DNA from: Patescibacteria group bacterium
GTDB lineage: Bacteria > Patescibacteriota > JACMRA01
NCBI GenBank assembly: GCA_029935375.1
Contig: JAOZKL010000019.1
Location: 1-10,035, forward strand
Reading direction: 5' to 3'
Length of the DNA stretch: 10,035 nt
Shown: piece after piece, positions 4,429 through 10,035 of the stretch
Position numbering within the stretch: the first letter of the stretch is position 1
How the letters are laid out: each line of letters starts with the position of its first letter
Translations under genes and position numbers: made by a program
Notes under the pieces: model-generated
Told to the model about the DNA's origin: nothing
Databases searched by the model: none
Seen by the model: only the letters and a program-made list of their open reading frames with translations

Positions 4429-6180
4429 TTATTTTTTTGGAGTCACCCAATACCCCATATACTTACCCCTTATACCACGAATCTGAGAATCAAGAGCTGG
4501 AATACCCATAAGACTATAAATCAGTGGAGAGAAAACAGCTTGTGCTAATAATTTTAATATTTCACTTGTCTTAAACTTCCTTCCCTTTATAGATTCGCGA
4601 GCAACGAATTTAAATACTATAAATGTATAAATAGCAATGAATATAAAACTAATCCATGCAAAGTACTGTGCAAATGTTGATAAATTATGTGATATTTGAG
4701 TTTGTGCAAATTCTGAACCCCCAAAAAAACTAGGCAATATAACACCAATAGAAAATATAAATGGAGTAGTAGCCCAAAAGAAGTGATTAAGAAATACTCC
4801 CAAAACTGCTCTTATTTTCATCCAAAATGGCGTATCTCTCCCCTCACCATCTTTCCAGAAGAACTTCCTAACAACATATGGAAAACCTTCAACCCCTCCC
4901 CATGTCCATCTTTGTAATTGTTTGTATTGATTCTCAAGAGATTGAATATAATCATCTCCTACAACGGTATCCCCTTTAAACATACCATAAAAAGAAAGTA
5001 CTCTAAAATCCCCTTTATAATGAGCCAAACATTTAGCGTAGAATAAATAGTCTTCGGCAATATACTCACGCTCCCAAAAATTAACATCTTCTAAAACCGA
5101 CAATGAAACACTATAATTGGCAAAAAATACAGTAGATTTGTATAAATTATTTTGTGATAACTGCCACAAAGTAGTTTGCGTAGAAATAAGGCGTGGTAAC
5201 AAAGTACATTCAAAATAATTATTAGTATAAACTGGAATAGGCTCAAAACCTCTCTGCAAACGATTTGGTGTTAAGCAATATTTATACGAAAGAAGTGAAA
5301 AATAGTTTTGACTGAGTTGAGAATCAGCATCTAAACTAGTGATCATTATCATCTCTGGATCAAGTTTTTTTGACTTTGCAAAAAGTCCAATTTGCCTACC
5401 CCCCCAATCCTCATTACTTGCTTTTCCCTTTATCTCACCCTCTAATCCATCAGGGTGTTGTGTGAAAATAATTGTTAACTTATTCTTAGAAATCTCCACA
5501 TTTTCAAATTCTTTATTAGAATAACTCAGATCCTTATAATTATCTTTGTATACAATATCTAAATTATTTTCTGATATATTATATAAAGACACCCAATCTT
5601 GCAACAAAACCTCTTCACGAATTTTTGAGTTAAACTGCTCTCCCATCCTACCTTCTTGTGATATAAAAACCACAACATGCCCAAGGTCATAATCTGATTC
5701 ATAGATAGATTTTAGTGAACGGATTAAAACCGCTGATGGCTCGTTATATATAGCAAAAACTGGAAACTGGAATACATTTGTTGGAATTGCAAATTTTGTA
5801 TTTTGTATTTTTTTATACTCATCATAATCCTCATCCATAGAATGAGTCCACCTCATCTTACCCTTAAATTTGGAACGAAGATCTGCGAACATTTTCTTAG
5901 CTTTATCTCCACCAATTGAAATAGTTTTGATCATTTTATATGTATCAAGATCTCCCCATCGATTAAGCGATTTGTAACTATATATAGTATATGTATAAAT
6001 AAGTGTAATCCTCAATAACCAACCAAAACTATAAAGCAATATAAAGATAGCCATTAAGGTAGGATTTACAATAGCCAATACTATCATGAATATAAAAAAA
6101 GCTATTGAAACATACCCCAAAAAACCTTCTAAAAACCTATAGTTTAATTGTTTTCGTAATTTCAAAATCTTCATCGACAT
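4429..6180 (-). CDS. Membrane GT2-family glycosyltransferase, cellulose-synthase-like
   Basis: A 583-residue integral membrane enzyme that should transfer sugar from a nucleotide sugar to a growing glycan at the cytoplasmic face. Two N-terminal helices (about 20-39 and 41-63) precede a GT-A domain. The start of that domain carries VFAIYNEP (about 141-148). The metal-binding motif is D284-A285-D286 in TSLDADS, the catalytic acid pair is E376-D377 in IAEDY, and the acceptor motif QxxRW is at 421-425 (QLQRW). About four helices follow (roughly 456-483, 503-525, 545-562). D-D-ED-QxxRW is the signature of processive or cellulose-synthase-like GT2 enzymes. Product and sugar cannot be read from the sequence. 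The gene is the last of the operon and starts 8 bases after gatC, with no Shine-Dalgarno; a second ATG two codons in is equally possible. A G7 run encodes W259-G260-G261-R262. Confidence 0.88.
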   Translation of the reverse strand: MSMKILKLRKQLNYRFLEGFLGYVSIAFFIFMIVLAIVNPTLMAIFILLYSFGWLLRITLIYTYTIYSYKSLNRWGDLDTYKMIKTISIGGDKAKKMFADLRSKFKGKMRWTHSMDEDYDEYKKIQNTKFAIPTNVFQFPVFAIYNEPSAVLIRSLKSIYESDYDLGHVVVFISQEGRMGEQFNSKIREEVLLQDWVSLYNISENNLDIVYKDNYKDLSYSNKEFENVEISKNKLTIIFTQHPDGLEGEIKGKASNEDWGGRQIGLFAKSKKLDPEMIMITSLDADSQLSQNYFSLLSYKYCLTPNRLQRGFEPIPVYTNNYFECTLLPRLISTQTTLWQLSQNNLYKSTVFFANYSVSLSVLEDVNFWEREYIAEDYLFYAKCLAHYKGDFRVLSFYGMFKGDTVVGDDYIQSLENQYKQLQRWTWGGVEGFPYVVRKFFWKDGEGRDTPFWMKIRAVLGVFLNHFFWATTPFIFSIGVILPSFFGGSEFAQTQISHNLSTFAQYFAWISFIFIAIYTFIVFKFVARESIKGRKFKTSEILKLLAQAVFSPLIYSLMGIPALDSQIRGIRGKYMGYWVTPKK

Positions 6181-6188
6181 AATAAAAA

Positions 6189-6512
6189 CTATTCTTCAAA
6201 TATTCCAGGCAAAACTAACAAATCACCCTGCCTGTTTGGAAAAGCGTTTAGAATATTTTGACGAATTTTATCGCGCCGTGTAGTATCTTGATCGATTTGA
6301 TCCGACCTTAGCTCTATAAGTGTAGTAGTTCTCACTCCATCTAATGGAGATATCCCTGTTAGGTCAACCTTTTTCAACTCATTTATGTATTCAAATATAT
6401 CATTCAATTGACCTCCGAACTCTTCCAAGAACTTATCATCTGCTGATTCTTCAAGCCTAGCCAATCGTGCCACTTTTTTGATCTCACTCTTTGATAATGT
6501 TTTTGATGACAT
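6189..6512 (-). CDS. gatC: Asp/Glu-tRNA amidotransferase subunit C
   Basis: A 107-residue GatC, the small subunit that wraps around GatA and holds it to GatB in the amidotransferase converting Glu-tRNA(Gln) to Gln-tRNA(Gln), and often Asp-tRNA(Asn) to Asn-tRNA(Asn). The N-terminal pattern IKKVARLARLE, the central helix with LNDIFEYINELKKVD, and the C-terminal RQGDLLVLPGIFEE match the family. The product is slightly longer than the usual 95-100 residues. It starts only 5 bases (TTTTT) after the gatA stop, indicating translational coupling without Shine-Dalgarno. The order gatA-gatC is reversed from the common gatC-gatA, and gatB is not in the window. Confidence 0.95.
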   Translation of the reverse strand: MSSKTLSKSEIKKVARLARLEESADDKFLEEFGGQLNDIFEYINELKKVDLTGISPLDGVRTTTLIELRSDQIDQDTTRRDKIRQNILNAFPNRQGDLLVLPGIFEE

Positions 6513-6517
6513 AAAAA

Positions 6518-7984
6518 TTAAAATTTAAGTTTTGAAATAGTTTCTGCAATATCAAAAATAACATTTTCACCAAGTTCTGGAGCAGTTACTTGCAATCCTA
6601 CTGGAAGATCCTTACCATCTACAGGCAATGTCCCAACAGGAATTGATATAGCCGGAAGCTTTGCAATCGATTGAGGAGACACTATAACATCTGCTAAATA
6701 CATAGCTAGAGGATCTTCTGTATTTTGTCCAATCTTAAAAGCTACTGTTGGCGCTGTAGGCCCTATTATAATATCAACACTATCAAAAGCCCTCTTAAAA
6801 TCTTGAGTTATCTTTTCACGCATTCTACATGCTTGGTTATAATAAGCATCATAATAACCAGCTGATGATGTATATGTACCCATCATTATACGACGTTTAA
6901 CTTCAGGACCAAACAAATCTCTGGCAGCATAGAACATAGACTCTTTTATATCATCTGGTTGATGTCCATACCTAACACCATCATAACGTTCAAAGTTTGC
7001 AGCAGCTTCAACAGGTTGAAGTATATAATACGCAGCAATACTATACTTGGTATAAGGAAGTTCTATTTCTTTTATCGTATGACCACCTTCTTCCAACTGT
7101 TTCAGTACTAATTCTATTTTTTCAATAATTTTAGGATCTATCCCATCAGCGAAAAATTCTTTTGGTTTTCCTATTACATATTTTTCTTTTGGCTCTATCT
7201 TTTTAATATCATCCTTATCGTTAATGAAGGATAAGCAAGTTTGTTCATGAGAAGTTGATCCAGAAGATAATACATTAAAAACAGTTTTAATATCTTTTGG
7301 AGTATTACACAACGGGCCTGCCTGATCTAAAGAGCTAGCAAGAGCCATTATCCCGTAGCGTGAAACCATTCCAAAAGTCGGCCTGTACCCATATACACCG
7401 CAATAACTAGCTGGCAAACGAATAGATCCTCCTGTATCAGAACCTATTGCAAAAGGTACTTGCCCACTAGCTACAATAGCCGCAGAGCCACCACTAGAAC
7501 CACCAGGAACACGAGACAAATCAGCTGGATTTTTTGTTTTCTTGTCAAAACCAGAATATTCAGTACTCGCACCAACAGCAAACTCATCCATATTTACCTG
7601 TACCAATAACAAAGCTCCTGCCTCATCTAAATTTGTATATATATCAGCAGAATATGGAGCTATATAACCCTCCAATACCTTTGATTGAGAATAAGCATGT
7701 AAATTTTGGACAAGAACATTGTCCTTCAAAGCGTAAGGAATACCAAATAATGGCTTTTCTTTCAACAAAGATTCAATATCTTGATGGCCCTCCAATTCAA
7801 TATCTAATTTCGAAGCTTGATCAAACACAAAAGAACCCAAACCTCTAACAACTGACTGAATATCTTTATCTAAGCTTTCTATCCTATTGAGAAAAAACTT
7901 TGCAACATCTGTTACATTTGCTGTGTGACTTCTATACAAATCTTGTATCTCATCAATCGTTGGGTTCTTTGATAATGCAAACAT
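6518..7984 (-). CDS. gatA: Asp/Glu-tRNA amidotransferase subunit A (amidase)
   Basis: A 488-residue amidase-signature enzyme that releases ammonia from glutamine and channels it to GatB for transamidation of mischarged tRNA. The Ser-cisSer-Lys triad is intact: K87 in ALKDN, cis-Ser S163 in PGGSSGGSAA and nucleophile S187 in GSDTGGSIRLPA. The spacing of about 100 and 24 residues is as in characterised GatA. The following SRYGIMALASSLDQAGP is also canonical, and so is the GRVSRYG-like region (GMVSRYG). Length is normal. Its presence suggests that the organism lacks GlnRS and/or AsnRS (family knowledge plus inference). It starts 14 bases after the membrane protein gene, with only a U-rich spacer before the ATG. 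Confidence 0.97.
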   Translation of the reverse strand: MFALSKNPTIDEIQDLYRSHTANVTDVAKFFLNRIESLDKDIQSVVRGLGSFVFDQASKLDIELEGHQDIESLLKEKPLFGIPYALKDNVLVQNLHAYSQSKVLEGYIAPYSADIYTNLDEAGALLLVQVNMDEFAVGASTEYSGFDKKTKNPADLSRVPGGSSGGSAAIVASGQVPFAIGSDTGGSIRLPASYCGVYGYRPTFGMVSRYGIMALASSLDQAGPLCNTPKDIKTVFNVLSSGSTSHEQTCLSFINDKDDIKKIEPKEKYVIGKPKEFFADGIDPKIIEKIELVLKQLEEGGHTIKEIELPYTKYSIAAYYILQPVEAAANFERYDGVRYGHQPDDIKESMFYAARDLFGPEVKRRIMMGTYTSSAGYYDAYYNQACRMREKITQDFKRAFDSVDIIIGPTAPTVAFKIGQNTEDPLAMYLADVIVSPQSIAKLPAISIPVGTLPVDGKDLPVGLQVTAPELGENVIFDIAETISKLKF

Positions 7985-7998
7985 ATTTTTATAAAAAA

Positions 7999-9387
7999 TT
8001 AAATACTAACTACTTCCGCCTCTACATGCTCTATATCGATACGAACAAATCCAGAATACTTCAAAACAAACCATATTAAAGGAATAACAACCCAGTTTAG
8101 AAAAACACTTACTATAATTTTTAGTATCATTAAAAGAACAAAAAATATAAATGCAAAAAAAGCTGGTATCATATAAACACGAGGAATGATTTCAAAGCTA
8201 CTGCTAGACTGAGTATATGCAAATTTATCAAGCTGTTTTATATAGAAATGTTCAGCTACTATAGAATATTTTTTTACATCCAATGGAGTTTCCAATGTAT
8301 ATGAAATTTCAGAAAAATCTGTATCAGCCCATTCCTGAATTTTATCAAGTTGCTCCTGTTCTTCAAAATTACTTAATATAACTCCTCCATTAGCTCTTGC
8401 ATAATTTTTTTCTAGAAAATCATAAAAAGTAGCATCTCTCTCAGTAGTCTGATAAATTGCTGCAAAATCACTATATGAATTATTTGTTAACTGTTTAATT
8501 CCTTTAGAAAATAATGTATCTTGACCAACTACTACAGAATCTTTAATAAAAGATGTCGTGAAAACAGTATCACGCATAAACGAAGTTGACCCCTTGCTCA
8601 AAATTGTATTAAAAAGACCTAAGGAAACAACAATAACCACTCCAACACCAAGTATCCTCACAGCCTCTTTTGTCACATTACCAATAGAAAACAACCGGCT
8701 ACTAAGCTGCAACTTTTCAACTTCTGTATATGCCAAATAATTGAAAAGCGAAACAACGGCAGCCGCAACAAGCGTAATCAAACTAAAACCCTCTCCCAAA
8801 AAGCTACTAGTAATAAGAATCAATAAAACCTGTATAGCTATACCAATCCAAACATAACTGCGATCAGCAACAGTAACGTAGAAAATAACAGTTGCGCTAA
8901 TATAAACAATAACAGAAATCAATAAAAGCAAAGGATTGATTGAAAAAAGTTTTACACTAAATACAGATATTGTTGCAAATAGAAGAGTATTAAGTATTAA
9001 AGTTGTTAATGATTTTCTAAAAACCCTTCTAACTCCAGATATAGAAGAGTTGGATTGATTAAACATTGAACTTATCGAACTGAACGCAGTATTTTGATCA
9101 GAAGAATTTTGTTCACCATCTACCTTGTCATTATGGCCTGAAGGTTTACTTTTTTTCTTTTTATGAGAGCTTAATCCAAAATTTTGCAAAAATGAAGGCA
9201 ATTGAGTTTTCTTTGGCTCCCCCCCCCTCTCTTCTACTCGATTAGCTGTTTTTGAAACAATCTCATTTTTAACAACCTTTTCAGGATCTAATTTTGTAGA
9301 TTTTTTAACACTATCCACTTCTTTACCCTCTCCTAGATTAACATGAGTAATCTTTGAAACACCTTTTGACTTCTTTTCTACAACCAT
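7999..9387 (-). CDS. Polytopic membrane protein with long disordered N-terminus, function unknown
   Basis: A 462-residue protein I cannot assign. Residues 1-120 are hydrophilic and low in complexity, with Lys/Glu-rich and then Ser/Asn-rich stretches (KKKKSKPSG, SSISSMFNQSNSS), so probably disordered and cytoplasmic. Five hydrophobic helices follow, at about 127-148, 152-172, 179-196, 200-220 and 243-264. A soluble domain of about 140 residues (265-404) precedes two final helices (about 405-425 and 426-446) and a short acidic tail. There is no catalytic or transporter motif. A run of nine G's on the coding strand (9219-9227) encodes R54-G55-G56-E57 inside the disordered part. Loss or gain of one G gives stops near 9171 or 9161, ahead of every membrane helix. 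First gene of the gatA-gatC-glycosyltransferase operon. Confidence 0.82.
   Translation of the reverse strand: MVVEKKSKGVSKITHVNLGEGKEVDSVKKSTKLDPEKVVKNEIVSKTANRVEERGGEPKKTQLPSFLQNFGLSSHKKKKSKPSGHNDKVDGEQNSSDQNTAFSSISSMFNQSNSSISGVRRVFRKSLTTLILNTLLFATISVFSVKLFSINPLLLLISVIVYISATVIFYVTVADRSYVWIGIAIQVLLILITSSFLGEGFSLITLVAAAVVSLFNYLAYTEVEKLQLSSRLFSIGNVTKEAVRILGVGVVIVVSLGLFNTILSKGSTSFMRDTVFTTSFIKDSVVVGQDTLFSKGIKQLTNNSYSDFAAIYQTTERDATFYDFLEKNYARANGGVILSNFEEQEQLDKIQEWADTDFSEISYTLETPLDVKKYSIVAEHFYIKQLDKFAYTQSSSSFEIIPRVYMIPAFFAFIFFVLLMILKIIVSVFLNWVVIPLIWFVLKYSGFVRIDIEHVEAEVVSI
9219..9227 (-). repeat. G9 homopolymer tract in a coding region
   Basis: Nine consecutive C's on the plus strand, read as nine G's by the gene, in a strongly AT-rich window where runs of G or C are otherwise rare. 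Tracts of this length are prone to slipped-strand mispairing. Confidence 0.95.
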
Positions 9388-9395
9388 ATATTTAA

Positions 9396-9424
9396 ACTAT
9401 TTTACAATTTTAGACACTTTTCAA
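9396..9424 (-). promoter_or_regulatory. Promoter of the membrane protein-gatA-gatC-glycosyltransferase operon
   Basis: On the minus strand TTGAAA (9424 to 9419, 5 of 6), a 17-base spacer and AATAGT (9401 to 9396, 4 of 6). The ATG at 9387 begins 31 bases after the -35, so the operon transcript is probably almost or fully leaderless. The promoter lies in the 54-base gap after the S1-like gene, where I see only a weak TTCAA/TTGAA inverted repeat and no clear terminator. Read-through from upstream is therefore possible. Confidence 0.45.
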
Positions 9425-9441
9425 CCTAAAGACTTCTTGAA

Positions 9442-10035
9442 TTATTTTTTTGATAATTCTTCAATTGCCTGTTCTATAGCCTCTGTTTTTACTGTCTCCT
9501 CCTCCTCTTTCCTTTTCTTGTTTTCCTCTTCACGCTCTAGAGCATCTTTTATAGGTAACAATGTTAAATACAACTTCTCATCTTCGTCTACACTTATTAT
9601 ATTAAAATCTCTAACCTCTCCTATCTTTAATAAATCATGAATCTGAGCTGGGCTTTCAAGAACCTCACTTGCTATATGAGTTATGTGACAAAGCCCTTGA
9701 ATATCATCATCATTAGTAGCAATCACACCATAACTAATTATTTTGGTTATTTTACCAGAGAAAGAGTCTCCAACCTTTGTTTTCTTTGCAAATGAAACCC
9801 AAGGATTTGGCAATGTTTGTTTTATAGATAAATTAATTCTATTGTTATCATCTATATCGATAATTTTAGCATTAACACTATCACCCATCTTAAATTCATC
9901 TTGAGGTTTCTCGATCTTCTTCCAAGATAATTCAGATATATGTACAAGCCCTTCTAAGTTATCATCAAAACGAACGAATAAACCAAAATCGACTATACCA
10001 ACAACTGACCCCTCTACAACATCGTTAACTTTATA
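9442..10035 (-). CDS. rpsA: Ribosomal protein S1-like RNA-binding protein (5' end outside window)
   Basis: The last 197 residues of a longer protein; the frame is open to the window edge and an internal ATG at 9888 is not the start. Numbered from the edge, residues 2-73 are a clear S1 (OB-fold) domain: DFGLFVRFDDNLEGLVHISE, then the closing strand IDIDDNNRINLSIKQ. A second S1 domain (about 86-158) is more diverged, with ISYGVIA and IQGLCHITHI in place of the usual GxFV and I-GL-HIS. The C-terminus is a Lys/Glu-rich helix, EREEENKKRKEEEE and onward. S1 proteins bind U-rich mRNA leaders and deliver mRNA to the 30S subunit. Arrays of S1 domains also occur in RNases and other factors, so rpsA is the likeliest but not the only reading. 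It is probably its own transcription unit, 54 bases before the next gene. Confidence 0.85.
   Translation of the reverse strand, partial: YKVNDVVEGSVVGIVDFGLFVRFDDNLEGLVHISELSWKKIEKPQDEFKMGDSVNAKIIDIDDNNRINLSIKQTLPNPWVSFAKKTKVGDSFSGKITKIISYGVIATNDDDIQGLCHITHIASEVLESPAQIHDLLKIGEVRDFNIISVDEDEKLYLTLLPIKDALEREEENKKRKEEEETVKTEAIEQAIEELSKK

Noticed and set aside
7534..7848. Plus-strand open frame of 104 codons inside gatA
   Set aside because: It lies wholly antisense to the well-supported gatA gene, has low-complexity composition and no family likeness. The same applies to shorter antisense frames within ftsQ, the glycosyltransferase, the 462-aa membrane protein and the S1-like gene.
9442..9888. 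A separate 148-residue protein starting at ATG 9888
   Set aside because: The frame is open upstream to the window edge and encodes the first part of the same S1 domain, so the ATG is an internal methionine.
1..10035. Reassigned UGA (Gly or Trp) genetic code
   Set aside because: All genes are full-length without reading through TGA, tryptophan is TGG throughout, and no in-frame TGA occurs.
1..10035. CRISPR array, insertion sequence, integrase, toxin-antitoxin or phage genes
   Set aside because: No regularly spaced repeats, transposase or recombinase motifs, paired small toxin-antitoxin genes or phage proteins were found on either strand. A tRNA gene is present at the left edge but without an adjacent integrase or a repeated tRNA 3' end.

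Overview
The window is AT-rich bacterial chromosome. It holds one tRNA gene and eleven protein genes: ten complete and one cut by the right edge. I see no insertion sequence, phage gene, CRISPR array or rRNA. Gene density is high, translation genes are distinctive, and several genes encode unrecognised membrane proteins. Together with a large GT2 glycosyltransferase of a type frequent in reduced genomes, this suggests a small-genome bacterium, plausibly of the Candidate Phyla Radiation (Patescibacteria). That placement is inference. The genetic code looks standard: no gene needs TGA as a sense codon, and all eleven stops are TAA (8) or TAG (3).

Left part (1-3300): a tRNA-Arg with anticodon GCG is followed by an FtsQ/DivIB-like division protein with a very basic N-terminal tail. 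Next come a minus-strand 2-Cys peroxiredoxin (AhpC type) with an odd cysteine-rich N-terminus and a divergent plus-strand single-pass membrane protein of unknown function. These two share an 81-base intergenic region with back-to-back TTGACA elements. A small two-helix membrane protein follows on the minus strand.

Middle part (3335-4428), minus strand: thioredoxin trxA has a WCPPC active site, its own promoter and its own terminator. Translation initiation factor IF3 (infC) stands alone, without the usual rpmI-rplT partners, behind one or two promoters.

Right part (4429-10035), minus strand: a tight four-gene operon runs, in transcription order, as a 462-aa polytopic membrane protein, gatA, gatC and a membrane GT2 glycosyltransferase, with gaps of 14, 5 and 8 bases. 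Upstream lies the 3' end of a gene for a ribosomal-S1-like protein.

The most striking cross-cutting feature concerns translation starts. No start codon shows a Shine-Dalgarno sequence. In at least four genes the start codon sits 29-31 bases after a TTGACA-like -35 box, where transcription itself should start, so these mRNAs look leaderless. Genes inside the operon are separated by short U-rich spacers. A G9 tract inside the 462-aa membrane protein gene is a candidate phase-variation switch. The peroxiredoxin and the WCPPC thioredoxin probably form a peroxide-reducing couple, but they are separate transcription units.
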